A DNA stretch of 64,000 nt from Branchiostoma floridae. Its lineage: Eukaryota > Chordata > Leptocardii > Amphioxiformes > Branchiostomatidae. The stretch covers positions 6,122,874-6,186,873 of the forward strand of contig NC_049985.1 in the NCBI RefSeq assembly GCF_000003815.2. Reading direction: 5' to 3'. The stretch's first letter is position 1; the number at the start of each line of letters is the position of its first letter. Position numbers and translations under genes: made by a program. The notes beneath the pieces were generated by a model. That model searched no databases, had not been told where the DNA came from, and saw nothing but the letters and a program-made list of their open reading frames with translations. This document shows, piece after piece, positions 34,394 through 46,734 of the stretch.

Positions 34394-37020
34394 TAGGCCA
34401 CATTTCCTACCCGGGGCCCGTCCGGGTTGTTTGCCGAAACGATAAATTATATGCCAATAAATATGCACAAGGCATGCCGTTGAATTATTTTTGGTATGTT
34501 TTGTGTTCTTGTTGTATTTTACATAGTACTTTTCGTTCCCCAAAGCTGCCCGGCCGGGCCCCTTTGTGGAAATGTGACGTTAGCCTTAGAGTACGAACAC
34601 CGGGAGGTCTACTCACTCTGTCGGCCTGAGGTGCCCTGGCTTCCCGGCCACACAGTGTTCTCGCTACCTGGCGACGCATCATGTGGATGGAGTGACCACT
34701 GACTACCGGGTTCCCTCTTTATCTATATAAAAGTTGGGGGCGACATATTAAGTAAACACAAACCAAATGTAATCTAATAACGTTATAGGACAGGTATTCG
34801 ATTATATGGTATTCCCACATTTTGTAACTGAAAGTGATACACTGTACCGTCATCAATAGAAACAAGGAGAACAGAGTTTAGCCTCCCGACCTATAGTAAG
34901 GAATTGAAGTGTGACATATCAAGTTAAAACAAAAATAATATCTAACAACGCAGGGATTGTGTCCGATTTATTCCCACATTTTGGAACTAAAGTTAAAGGT
35001 ATACATCGTATCTTCATAATGTTTATTACATACTGTTCATGAGTGACTTCTCTGTCTTTTTTCCTTTCTTTGAGGTTGTTTACAAATACTTTGTGCCATG
35101 CTTAATTACCTTGTACCATGCTTAATAAATGCTTCTCTGTTACCAAGTTGTGTCATGCTTAATAAATGCCTATCTGTTACCAACTTCTCTGTTGTACCGT
35201 GCTTAATAAATACTTCTCTGTTACCAAGTTGTACATTGCTTTAGTAAATGCTTCTCTGTTACCAAGTTGTTTCATGCTTGATAAATGCCTATCTGTTACA
35301 AACTTTTCTGCTGTACCATACTTACTAAATGCTTCTCTGTTACCAACTTCTCTATTGTACCATGCTTAGTAAATGCTTCTCTGTTACCAAGTTGTACCTT
35401 GCTTATTAAATGCTTCTCTGTTACCAAGCTGTGACTTGCTTAGTAAATGCTTCTCTGTTACCAAGTTGTACCTTGCTTAGTAAATGCTTCTCTGTAACCA
35501 AGCTGTACCTTGCTTAGCAAATGCTTCCCTGTTACCAAGTTGTTTCATACTTAATAAATGCCTATCTGTTACAAACATTTCTGTTGTACCATGCTTAATA
35601 AATGCTTCTCTGTTACCAAGTTGTACCTTGCTTAGTAAATGCTTCTCTGTTACCAAGTTGTACCATGCTTAATAAATGCTTCTCTGTTACCAAGTTGTTT
35701 CATGCTTAATAAATGCCTATCTGTTACAAACGTTTCTGCTGTACCATGCTTAATAAATGCTTCTCTGTTACCAACTTCTCTGTTGTACCATGCTTAGTAA
35801 ATGCTTCTCTGCTACCAAGTTGTACCTTGCTTGCTAAATGCTTCTCTGTTGCCAAGTGTACCATGCTTGATGAATGCTTCTCTGTTACCAAGTTGTACCA
35901 TGCTTAGTAAATGCTTTTCTGTTACCAAGTTGTACCTTGCTTAGTAAATGCTTCTCTGTTACCAAGTTGTACCTTGCTTAATAAATGCTTCTCTGTTACC
36001 AAGTTGTACCTTGCTTAGTAAATGCTTCTCTGTTACTAAGTTATTGGTTGCACCTTGCTTCATAAATCCCATGAGAAAATTGCTGATTGACCTTTACACA
36101 CGTGGTAAGACATTTCAGTGTCGCCTACAGTAATTTACAACATTTCTGGTGTATCTGTTTCCTACATTTCCATCATTTCTAGCGGACATTTAACGATTCT
36201 GATTTGTTTAAGTATGTGTCATAACCACTCCATCTTGCCGAGGTAGCTTCCCGGAGGCTTTGGGTGTGTTTATGCAGTTGTCCTCTAACTGCTATATTTG
36301 CTACCTACTGTCTGGGTATTTACAAAATCCAGATGCACCATCAAATGGCCGTACTTACAGGGGGGATACCTCGTATTTTCAATTCATATATCATCATGGA
36401 AAGCATAGTACATTGCAGTTTTTTTACCACTGGAAGGTAGTTGTGTGATACCTAAGTATTTGTATGCTTACTCCCTGTATTCCTCTCTTATTAAAGGAAT
36501 ATAAAAAACAGAGATTCAGTCCTACATGCAAAGACCTCTACACACGTGATCACGCATATTCTATTGGATTGTTTCAGTACCGTATGAGGCCGTACTGAGC
36601 AGATGTGACACGAAGAACTGTTAAGGGTACCTCAGACTCACCTTAAACGCAAAAGTTCACTATACAGCTTCAATCAACTATATGTCGTTTTGTAACCAAG
36701 GCGACCACGCCTGTACACAGTATTCAAGGTGGGGAAGTAAGAGCTGTTTAGTTTATTCTTCAATATTACAAACTACAAGTTTAAGAGTAATCTGAGTCAT
36801 TGCCTCAATGCTTTACTTCAGCATCTTTAGATATGATGTTCGCAATTTTGCTGAAGATCAATCAGACGTCATCCTGAAGCGATCGCGAGAAGGTTCGCAC
36901 AGACAACTTTCCTGGAAAAACAAGTCAATGGAACAATCGCTGGATTCTGAACCGGTCATGCATTAAAGGTCGCAGGTTCTGTGAATGAGATAACGACTTT
37001 GTTTTTCTCAAAAGGCGCCA
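34390..37020 (+). repeat. Tandem block copy 2 (expanded minisatellite)
   Basis: Near-identical to copies 1 and 3 outside the minisatellite, for example from 34740 to 35090 and from 36060 to 37020. It begins with a MITE end at 34393-34590. Confidence 0.9.
35090..36060. repeat. 37-bp minisatellite, expanded allele (block copy 2)
   Basis: About 26 units of the same 37-bp repeat over nearly 1 kb, with several unit types (ACCTTGCTTAGTAAATGC, TCATGCTTAATAAATGCC) shuffled. Not a CRISPR array: units adjoin without spacers. Confidence 0.95.
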
Positions 37021-37024
37021 AAAT

Positions 37025-37495
37025 CAGAGTACTATGACGTGTGGGGTCACGGATCTACTCAAACAATATGACCTGTACATAATTAGGTATCCGGCGCCAC
37101 GCTAGTCTGGGGGGTTACTTAAGTTTGGCATGGTGGCCTTGAAAAGGCGTCTGCTAAGGCTTAGGACACATTTCCAAACCGGGGCCCGGACGGGATGTTT
37201 TAAGAAACGAAAAATCTAAATGTTTACCTTATGTTTAATCTTATTTTGACATTTTGTGTATTTTGATGTCTTTCATATAATTCTAGGCTTGTGCTACGTC
37301 ACATTTCCTACCCGGGGCCCGGTCGGGCTGTTTGCGGAAACGATAAATTAATGTGTATGCCAATAAATATGCACAAGGCATGCCGTGAAATTATTTTTGG
37401 TATGTTTTGTGTTCTTGTTGTATTTTACATAGTACTTTTCGTTCCCCAAAGCTGCCCGGCCGGGCCCCTTTGTGGAAATGTGACGTTAGCCTTAG
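37025..37495. mobile_element. Two abutting MITE-family segments at a block junction
   Basis: 37025-37155 matches 40455-40580 (CTATGACGTGTGGGGTCACG through GCCTTGAAAAGGCGTCTGCT). It is followed by a CTTAGGACACATTTCC left end at 37158 and a second variant from about 37290 to 37495 ending TGTGACGTTAGCCTTAG. Confidence 0.75.
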
Positions 37496-39350
37496 AGTAC
37501 GAACACCGGGAGGTCTACTCACTCTGTCGGCCTGAGGTGCCCTGGCTTCCCGGCCACACAGTGTTCTCGCTACCTGGCGACGCATCATGTGGATGGAGTG
37601 ACCACTGACTACCGGGTTCCCTCTTTATCTATATAAAAGTTGGGGGCGACATATTAAGTAAACACAAACCAAATGTAATCTAATAACGTTATAGGACAGG
37701 TATTCGATTATATGGTATTCCCACATTTTGTAACTGAAAGTGATACACTGTACCGTCATCAATAGAAACAAGGAGAACAGAGTTTAGCCTCCCGACCTAT
37801 AGTAAGGAATTGAAGTGTGACATATCAAGTTAAAACAAAAATAATATCTAACAACGCAGGGCTTGTGTCCGATTTATTCCCACATTTTGGAACTAAAGTT
37901 AAAGTTATACATCGTATCTTCATAATATTTATTACGTACTGTTCATGAGTGACTTCTCTGTCTTTTTTCCTTTCTATGAGGTTGTTTACAAATACTTTGT
38001 ACCATGCTTAATTACCTTGTACCATGCTTACTAAATGCTTCTCTGTTGCCAAGTGTACCATGCTTAATAAATGCTTCTCTGTTACCAAGTTGTGTCATGC
38101 TTAATAAATGCCTATCTGTTACAAACGTTTCTGCTGTACCATGCTTAATAAATGCTTCTCTGCTACCAAGTTGTACCTTGCTTACTAAATGCTTCTCTGT
38201 TGCCAAGTGTACCATGCTTGATGAATGCTTCTCTGTTACCAAGTTGTACCTTGCTTAGTAAATGCTTCTCTGTTACCAAGTTGTACCTTGCTTAATAAAT
38301 GCTTCTCTGTTACCAAGTTGTACCTTGCTTAGTAAATGCTTCTCTGTTACTAACTTATTGGTTGCACCTTGCTTCAAAAATCCCATGAGAAAATGGCTGA
38401 TTGACCTTTACACACGTGGTAAGGCATTTCAGTGTCGCCTACAGTAATTCACAACATTTCTGGTGTATCTGTTTTCTACATTTCCATCATTTCTAGCAGA
38501 AATTTAACGATTCTGATTTGTTTAAGTATGTGTTATAACCACCCCATCTTTCCGTGCTAGCTTCCCGGAGGCTTTGGGTGTGTTTATGCAGTTGTCCTCT
38601 AACTGCTATATTTGCTACCTATTGTCTGGGTATTTACAACATCCAGATGCACCATCAAATGGCCGCACTTACAGGGGGGATACCTCGTATTTTCAATTCA
38701 TATATCATCATGGAAAGCATAGTACATTGCAGTTTTTTTACCACTGGAAGGTAGTTGTGTGATACCTAAGTATTTGTATGCTTACTCCCTGTATTCCTCT
38801 CTTATTAAAGGAATATAAAAACCAGAGATTCAGTCCTACATGCAAAGACCTCTACACACGTGATCACGCATATTCTATTGGATTGTTTCAGTACCGTATG
38901 AGGCCGTACTGAGCAGATGTGACACGAAGAACTGTTAAGGGTACCTCAGACTCACCTTAAACGCAAAAGTTCACTATACAGCTTCAATCAACTATATGTC
39001 GTTTTGTAACCAAGGCGACCACGCCTGTACACAGTATTCAAGGTGGGGAAGTAAGAGCTGTTTAGTTTATTCTTCAATATTACAAACTACAAGTTTAAGA
39101 GTAATCTGAGTCATTGCCTCAATGCTTTACTTCAGCATCTTTAGATATGACGTTCGCAATTTTGCTGAAGATAAATTCCTGATCAATCAGACGTCATCCT
39201 GAAGCGATCGCGAGAAGGTTCGCACAGACAACTTTCCTGGAAAAACAAGTCAAGGGAACAATCGCTGGATTCTGATCCGGTCATGCAATAAAGGTCGCAG
39301 GTTCTGTGAATGAGATAAAGACTTTGTTTTTCTCAAAAGGCGCCAAAATC
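37495..39350 (+). repeat. Tandem block copy 3
   Basis: Same landmarks in the same order as copies 1 and 2, with an intermediate minisatellite at 38000-38375. It ends in CTCAAAAGGCGCCAAAATC near 39350. Confidence 0.9.
38000..38375. repeat. 37-bp minisatellite, medium allele (block copy 3)
   Basis: About ten units, same consensus as the arrays at 31275 and 35090. Confidence 0.9.
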
Positions 39351-39454
39351 GTCTTACATGATTGCATGAGCTAACGACTTTGTTTTTCCCAAATGATAAA
39401 TTCAGCAACTCTTGAAGCCAGGACATTTGTTCTGATATTAACTTTGCACAAGTT

Positions 39455-40172
39455 TGTCGGAGATCATACATTTTTGTGTGGGTTTGTTCGTCAGCGTGTA
39501 TGTATGTTTGTTTGTTTGGTTGTGCGTGTGTGTTTATGTACGTGCCTCTCTGTTTTTACAAGTGTGTGTCTAAGTATGTGAGTTTCGTGTCTCTTTCATT
39601 GTCACTTTATTTATGTGTTTGTTTATGTGTGTGTACATGCCTCTTTGCGTTATGAGTGTCTTATTGTGCCACTTTCACGTTCACATTGTGTCTTTGTGTC
39701 TTTGCGTGTGCGTGTGTTTATGTTTGTGTGTGTGTGTCACTTTCATTTTATTTGTGGGTGGATGTTTGTATGCACTGTGCGTGCGTGTGTTTGTGTGTGT
39801 CTATGCGTGCGTGTGTTTGTGTTTGCGTATGTCTGTGTCTGTGCGTGCATGTGATTGTGTTTGTTTGCATGTTTGTGTGTGTGGCTTTGCGTGTGTGTGT
39901 GTGCATGTGTGTGTTTGCATGTTTGCGTGTTTGTCTGTGTGTGGCTGTTTGTGTGTGTGTGTGTGTGCATGTGTGTGTTTGCATGTTTGTGTGTGTGTCT
40001 GTGTGTGTCTGTTTGTGTGTGTGTGTGTGCGTGTGTGTGCATGTGTGTATGTGTGTGCATGTTTGTGGCTGTGTCTGTGTGTGGCTTTTTTTTTGGTGTG
40101 TGTGTGTGTGTGTATACATGTGTGTATGTGTGTGCTTGCATGTCTGTGTGTGTGTGTGTGCGTGTGTGAAGT
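39455..40172. repeat. Long GT/GTTT-rich microsatellite
   Basis: About 700 bp of GTGT with TTTGT, GCATGT and CTGTGT interruptions. It opens overlapping Cys/Val frames on plus and Thr/His frames on minus, none taken as genes. Confidence 0.97.
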
Positions 40173-40582
40173 GCTTTGCGTCAGTCGGCGTAAAAAAAAC
40201 TATAGCAAAACGTGCCAAGAGGCTTGTTTTGAGCTTTTGTCGAATATGCGTTGGGACACCAATAAAGATTCCATTAAAAATAATATAAAACTTTCCATTT
40301 TGAGCAAATAAAAAAATGCTATTTACAAAACATGGTGTCATGTACTGAATATAGGACGGATAGATCAGGAGTGGTCATTTCAAAGTGACCATTGTGTCAA
40401 GTCCGGTTGTTTTGTAAGCTGCGCGCTGTAATAGCTGTGACATGTAGATATAAATCTAAAGTGCTATGACGTGTGGGGTCACGGATCTACTCAAACAATA
40501 TGACCTGTACATAATTAGGTATCCGGCGCCACGCTAGTCTGTTACTTAAGTTCGGCATGGTGGCCTTGAAAAGGCGTCTGCT

Positions 40583-40787
40583 AGGGCGTAGGTCACATTT
40601 CCAAACTGGGGCCATGTCGGGATGTTTTAAGAAACGAAAAATCAAAATGTTTACCTAAAAATAGACACATATCATGGCCATGAATCTTATTTTGACATTT
40701 TGTGTATTTTGATGTCTTTCATATAATTCTTTTCGCTCAGGAAAGCTACCCGTCCGGGCCCCGGTTTGGAAATGTGACCTAAGCCTA
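40583..40787. mobile_element. MITE, TTAGGTCACATTT family
   Basis: The left end AGGTCACATTTCCAAACTGGGGCC is mirrored by the right end starting GGCCCCGGTTTGGAAATGTG. The inside matches the element at 25857-26047. The flank at 40455-40582 is a copy of 37025-37155. Confidence 0.85.
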
Positions 40788-41221
40788 ACAAGAACACCTG
40801 TTCCGCCATACCTTCCATTGTATTTTGCAGAATCTTAATAAATAGATAAAATAAATAAAAGAGTACTTTGTGTCTGAAGATTAAACACGGTCTCACGAGC
40901 ATATCTCACCTGTGCAGAATGTTTTTGACTCTTCAGAGGGAGGGAAAGTTGGCAAATTGGGGAGGCAATACATAACGCCGACGGTGCGAAAACTGAAACC
41001 ATTCGTGAACGGCATCGTCTAGATTTTGCTGATCGGTGCAGTTGTTAGTGGGCAGGTCGAGAATCTTAATACAAAACAATACTTCCATCTTCATGAAAGT
41101 AATTATACAAAAGAAGACAAAGCTACATGTTGCACACCAGTCTATTGCTTCTATACAAAAAGGAAGCAACGTCGACATTTCTAGCAGATGAAGGACGTAC
41201 ATTCGACAAAATATTATATAA

Positions 41222-41500
41222 TTATATAATAATAATCATCATCTGGTGTATTTTGCCAGCCAGTAGGTACCCAATGTGTTGAATAATAAGGCTGTTTAAC
41301 GTAGTCGAGGCACCTCCTCGAGCACCGGACCCCCGTTTTACGTCCCTCCCGGAAGACGATTTCGTGGAAAGCTTCGTGAGGCTACAGCAATCTGGTCGTC
41401 CTTGGTTGGGGGTCTCCCAACCGAGCACTGTCCGGACCGTAGCGTTGCTTAACTTCCGAGATCGAGGGATCGGATGTACCAACGCGCCACGCGGCCGTAG
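41222..41500 (-). mobile_element. 5S-rRNA-derived SINE
   Basis: On the minus strand the first ~110 nt (41500 to about 41390) follow 5S rRNA: TCGATCTCGGAAGTTAAGCA, then CGGTCCGGACAGTGCTCGG and TTGGGAGACC, which are the A-box/IE/C-box parts of the internal pol III promoter. An unrelated body follows (TTTCGTCTTCCGGGAGGGACG-like, GCACCTCCTCGAGC), then a 3' tail rich in ATTATT. This head-body-tail layout is that of SINE3-type elements. The 5S part is diverged and is not a functional 5S gene. Confidence 0.75.
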
Positions 41501-42949
41501 CTAACTACGATTTACTTGTCGGTGGTAGGACAAAATTCGAGGTAGGAAAAATGATAGCTAGGACATACTAAAGTTTATTAGTCAAAGTATTGCCCGCAGT
41601 TTGTGGTGGATATGACGTTATTGCTCTCCAATTCCGCGTTCTCTGAGTACCGCTGTAGTGTTGTGTGAAGGCTCTATTACACCCAGCGGTGATAAGGCTT
41701 CACTACCGATATGAAAAAATGCACTGTTCAAATGTTCTGAAACAATGTGATATGTGGGCTTATTGCACTCGTTTCAAATTTAATTGAAAATGATTATCGT
41801 TTTTACTGGCAATCGCAAGGTGGCAGTTCTTTATATAAAAACAATACATCCTGCACAAACCCAAATACGTCACTTCCTTTCTCCCGGACCAAGCAGATAC
41901 AGAAATTACTATCTTCAGAGGTTTTCTTCGGAGACCCCAGGAGAGACTTTATATAGACTTAGACTTAGGGGCTCCCGTGTGGTCCGACACATGAGGCAGT
42001 GTCAGGAGAGAGGAAGGTGAAAAAATCGCGACCATTGAAAATTCCAACTTTCTTGGGGAACCAAACAAATCGAGCGTGCCTGGGCCGTCTTAGCTCAACA
42101 GAGCGCCACATTATCATAAAGATTTAACTTGGACAGTTTTAGCGCGATATGCAAACCAGACAAGCGTTGCCTCCGCTCCAACACATTCACAAGTAAACAA
42201 ATAAAGAGACAACAATCCTTCCCGGAGTCCTTGGGTAATGAGGAACAAAAAAAAGTAGATAACAAAAGATTCGATCCTTCTCCTTAACGATGATTTTGTT
42301 GAAACGTAGTTCTCAGGACCATCTTTATCTTAAGCTGGTAAATATGACCGTCCGACCTAGGAAAGGGCCAATTTTCCCACTCCACAAGGAATGTCAGTGA
42401 TGACAACCAGGCATGTGAGTGAAGAAGACCATTCGGCACTAACTCAAGGTAAATGTAGTAGAACTTTGAGGTAGGAAATGGTGAACCAGATCAGGTAATA
42501 CTGCTTATCATATCTCGTGAATATGGCGAACACATGCCGTTTAAAACCTAACTCTGCAGGATATGCATGCCATACACACACATATATCGAACGAAACACG
42601 TGTTAAAACGACGTGATCCGGGCAAGCCCACACACAGAGGTTTCAAGTGACCCTTTCCAAAATGGCCGTGTGGAGAATAGAAACTCCGGCCAGGCAGGAG
42701 CAGTATAAAGTACCAAATACAGGTTTGATATAAAGAATAATGACCCTTCAGGGAACTGGAGAATGGAACAGCTACAACCTATCCGTCATTTTACTATACA
42801 TGTATTTATTCAATCACAGTTACCTCACGGGACAAACTTTTAAATTTAGCTTCATTTATAATGTTTTTCTAGTAGTGTTGAATGAAAAAAAGACATTCCA
42901 ACTCATAAATTTGTAGAAACAATTCTAAAGAAGTACCAAAGTCACGTAC

Positions 42950-43068
42950 CATTGTTGTTCTCATACAGCTCTCTTGAAGAGGGATTGTCATCCATGCTTC
43001 AGCCATTTTCCATACATCGCTTGTCGTGCAGAGCACATGGTAAATCTCTGACTGACGAAGTTGGTAAC
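42950..43068 (-). CDS. Candidate exon of a minus-strand gene
   Basis: Acceptor TACTATGGACAG and donor AACAATG|GTACGTG enclose 119 nt that are open only in phase 1-in/0-out (YQLRQSEIYHVL ...). An ATG in good context inside it (AAAATGGCT) opens MAEAWMTIPLQESCM, so translation may begin here after a 5' UTR exon. No family is recognised, and downstream exons were not found between 41505 and 42949. Confidence 0.35.
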
Positions 43069-43356
43069 CTGTCCATAGTAAATATTACACAAAGTGGCAA
43101 ACAATATCGATCAGTTTGAAGGAACATGGCGGCAGGCGACCTTTAGTAGTAAAACCGGTTGCACACAAGTTCGCATATCGTGCATGTACAGTGATGACGC
43201 CATCTAGCGATCTCATGTACCATTACACGCACCACTAAGCTTAGGCCCAATCGAGACACAGTTTTTACCGATATCTGTGGAGATGTCGGGAGGGATCTGG
43301 AACGTTGGCTGCGGGACACCCGTAGCGCTTGCAGTTGTAACAAGGAAAGATCTTAC

Positions 43357-43478
43357 CTCTCTCCTTCTGAACTGGCGACTTGTCCCGCAACTCTGATATA
43401 CTCGCAACTAACCTAACTCAGTAACTGCTAACTTCAACAAATCCCTGACCTATCTTGACCCCTTGCAACTGCCTGATT
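43357..43478 (-). other. Candidate 5' UTR exon and TATA of the minus-strand gene
   Basis: The minus strand has GGCTATATAGC at about 43505-43515, then 120 nt ending at the strong donor AGAG|GTAAGATC (43357). There is no long reading frame, so a non-coding first exon is inferred. Its proposed start lies about 900 bp from the ATG of the plus-strand gene at 44395. Confidence 0.3.
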
Positions 43479-43932
43479 ACCCGATCACACAGTCATAATC
43501 AGCTATATAGCCTAATGAGCCCGCGTTATATGCTAATGAGCCCTCCCGAAGTCGGGACGCATCTACACGTACGCGGAAGTCAATGTCTACGGACCAACGT
43601 CTGAGTAAGTCTGGATATAAATGGAAACAGGGACAAGTACGATATACATGTATTCATCTGGGATACAACCTCCTTGATCGAGTTCATGATCGACGCCTCG
43701 GAGTACAGCCGCACGCACTTTCGTGCAGCTATGACGAAAACAAATAGACACTCTCTCTTCTGGAGATGTCGTCAAACAAAAGCTTATGATAAATGGTAAG
43801 TTAACAGAAATATTAGCTCATTTTTTTTGCATGTAACTGATCATAAGACATCCTTTAGTGTCGAAAATATGCGTTACGGCAAACCTTGGATGTAAACCTA
43901 GATGGAAGTAGCTGATTGGACGCGGGGGTTTA

Positions 43933-44227
43933 TGACGTCATAAAAAGTTTATGACACTGTAAAACACCCCTTCCAAATTTTAAAATGGAACATTCCAGAA
44001 CATTCCACGGTTCGGTTTGCCCGGGTCACGTGACTGGGATACCTCGCTCAGAGTAGAGTGAACTGGCTACGAAATAGGCCAAACTACAAGTTGTACGACC
44101 AGAAAAAGTGCAACAGTGATTATAAACAATTCTCTAGGTCGTATTATACGGTACAGTGCAGTATTACTTCATTTCGACGAATAATAGGCGTGAAAAATAC
44201 ATTTGCACTCGACGGCTGATGACGTCA
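43933..44227 (+). promoter_or_regulatory. Promoter-like interval: heat-shock element, two CRE palindromes, E-box
   Basis: TGACGTCA occurs at 43933-43940 and 44220-44227. A perfect four-pentamer heat-shock element, GGAAC-ATTCC-AGAAC-ATTCC, occupies 43987-44006. CACGTG lies near 44026. All are within 470 bp upstream of the start codon at 44395. Motifs are seen directly; their function is inference. Confidence 0.5.
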
Positions 44228-44394
44228 TCGATCTGGACGAGGTCACGGCGTCCTAGGTCACTCCGACCTAACCTCTCGGAGCAGAGCGAACTGGTCATTT
44301 CACTTCTTGCCTTGATCCGTTAAGACGTAAAAAAATTTCGTGGTGACTTGACGTGAAATTTCGTTTATTTTACCAACGCATTCGAATCAGAATC

Positions 44395-46719
44395 ATGGAT
44401 GTCAGCCAAGGTAACGACGTTTACCGACTCGATTATATCGCACTGAATGAGAGTGTGAAGAAGATGCGCCTTCGGGCTCGTCTTCTGGAGGAGCGGGGAA
44501 TCAAACTCCCGAAGGTGAGTCATACAATCGTTGTAAAAAAGTACTCAAAGCGGTCAGCAAATGATCTGAACTAAAGTTGCGATAGGATCGGTTTAAAAAT
44601 CTGGTGTTCTAAAACTGTTCATGCATGCATGCCTGATGTTCTAGAATGTAATTACCATCTATCGGCCCAATGGGTCAGGTACAGTTATGTTAGTCCGTGC
44701 ACTACTGATCTCCACAGCGTTCGGTCGTCTGTAGCTGCATTGATCGCTTCTTTAGCACGTTTAAATAGTATTTGTTAGTTTCTTTTCCCCGGGATGTATT
44801 CATAACATTTTACCTTCTCCCCAGGCGCCGTCCAAGAGGCAGGCATGCGCAGCAGTGGCGGCACCCGTCCCCCTGTCCGTCTCGGAGGGGGACGTGGTGG
44901 CCCGTCAGGGACCGCTCTCCCAGCCGGGGGCAAAGGTATGGCTCAGTTTTAACTTCAAGAGTTTTACACGGATTGTAAGTTGAAAAAATAAGCAAGGGCT
45001 AAATCATTTCGTGACAAGAGTATGTCTGATAAGAGAATCTTTTTTTAAGCATAGATAAGTAGAAGCGCATTTATGCTGCCCAGTCCGGTATCTATCCTTG
45101 GTGCTGATCTGACGTCACGACCCATTATTGACTGGGGTATATTGCAAAGAAAAGAGTACTCGCACATTACACAAACGGAGGTGATTGAAGAATAGAGAAA
45201 TCTTACATGTTATAGATACATAGTTGTAGCACTGTTTATGTATCTTGTACAATAACAACGTAGCGGTAATATAAATTCTCCCGAATTTATCCTTTACTCG
45301 TTGAGGTACAAAAACGTGTAGATAAAAACGATAGAAATTGATAAAGAAATTAAAAAAGTAAAAACTCGAAGCGTCTTAGCAGCTTATACCCTCTCTTATA
45401 GTTCTGTTGATTTAATCCTTTGTTGATATCATACTTTACAGGACACTTCCTCCAGCACTCCGGCGCTAGTGCACCCTTCGAACGTCCCGTCTCAGGTCCC
45501 AAACAAGGTGAGTTCTGTTTAACATACTAGTAACTTATCTACAAAATCTGACTGCTTCAGGAAGAAGTTAACGTTATTGCTGAATGGAACGGAAGCGATT
45601 ATGAGATTTGATAGTCCTGTTTGGTGACATCTTTGTCGTGTGTAACGAATCATATCTGATCCATAGTAAATGTTGGACACTTTGGAGTTGATAGCTATTA
45701 GAAACATCCTTATTCTTTACCCCAGTCTAGAATAACTAGTTCGTTTTGCCAATAAAGCAGTTAATTGATTAATAGATTAATTTTTAAGTGGATTCATTCA
45801 TTAATTGATTGATTGAGTTATCTGTTATTTACCGAACAAAATTATCTGGTATTGCTGTGCAGACTTTACTTACAGCAAAGCTTATCACGTCTCTTATACT
45901 TGTTATTAGGGCATATCAGCACCGACCGTCCGGGCAAAAACATCCCAACTCCCGAGCAAGATGGCGGAAGGGCTACAGAAGGATGAGGAGCTCGAGATGT
46001 CGGTGGGGCTTCTGTGTAGTGCCGCCATAGGGGGTGCATGCAGACAGCTCCTCGGAGATCTCATTCCATCCGGAGATCATGAGCTAGAAACCACAGACAG
46101 GAATCTTCTTGAACTGCTGGAGCCTGTCCTTCAGCAAAAGGGGGTAGAAGATAAGAAGGAAGAGGAGCTGGAGAGAGCCGAGAAGAAAGAAGACGGCCTC
46201 CATCTGATGGCGGAGCCAGAGCAGAACTCCCCAAAAGAGATTCCATCCGGAGATCATGAGCTAGAAAACACAGACCTTGATGAACTGCAGCCTGCCCTTC
46301 AGCAGAAGGCGGTAGAAGATATCGAGAAGAATGATCCGGAGCTGGAAAGAGCCGTGCATTTCCTTTCATCCACGGCGATTCTTGACGCCGGCAGAGAGCT
46401 CCTCGAGGAGATGGCGCTGTCATGTGATAGGGAGTTGGGAGAGGAGAGCAGTGGTCTGGAGAAGCAGGAGAAGAATGTTCTCCAACAGGAGAAAGCTGAT
46501 CTCGCCCTCCAGCAGGAGAGAACTGAGTGTAGTCTCCAGGAGGAGAAGACAGAAGATGGCCTCCATCCGGAGGAGCCAGAGCAGAACTTACCAAAAAAGA
46601 TTCATCAGAAAAAAACTACAAAGAAGGGCTGGAAGGCACGGGGGAGGAGGGTGGTCAGGAGGTTGAGGAGAGCGTTCCGCGTCCTCACCTCGTGCTGCCG
46701 GCCCTGTGTAGCCCCGTAG
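44395..46719 (+). CDS. Four-exon gene of unknown function, acidic helical protein with basic C-terminus
   Basis: Exons 44395-44514, 44825-44935, 45442-45507 and 45910-46719 join with clean GT-AG sites, all phase 0, to give 368 residues ending at TAG. The start ATG follows AATC; the reading frame has no upstream ATG. Exon 1 (MDVSQGNDVYRLDYIALNES ...) is charged and helical. Exons 2-3 are Pro/Ser-rich linkers. Exon 4 is Glu/Lys/Gln-rich and contains two related blocks: LEMSVGLLCSAA...CRQLLGDL and LERAVHFLSSTA...GRELLEEM, each near an IPSGDHELE or LQPALQQKAVED repeat. It ends in a strongly basic helix (RRVVRRLRRAFRV) with CC and C, which could bind membrane or nucleic acid. No known family is recognised; no signal peptide or TM is seen. 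Confidence 0.7.
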
Positions 46720-46734
46720 TGCTTTAATGAGTTA

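Noticed and set aside
35090-36060. CRISPR-like array of regular 37-bp repeats
   Set aside because: The units adjoin head to tail with no variable spacers, the host is eukaryotic, and the array is a minisatellite with copies at 31275 and 38000.
39613-40341. 232-, 210- and 197-residue open frames on both strands
   Set aside because: Same cause: a 700-bp GT/GTTT repeat, no domain, no splice structure.
41390-41500. A functional 5S rRNA gene
   Set aside because: The 5S-like part is diverged, incomplete at its 3' end and fused to a SINE body.
46061-46594. 177-residue minus-strand frame
   Set aside because: It is antisense to exon 4 of the plus-strand gene, which has splice support and a poly(A) signal.
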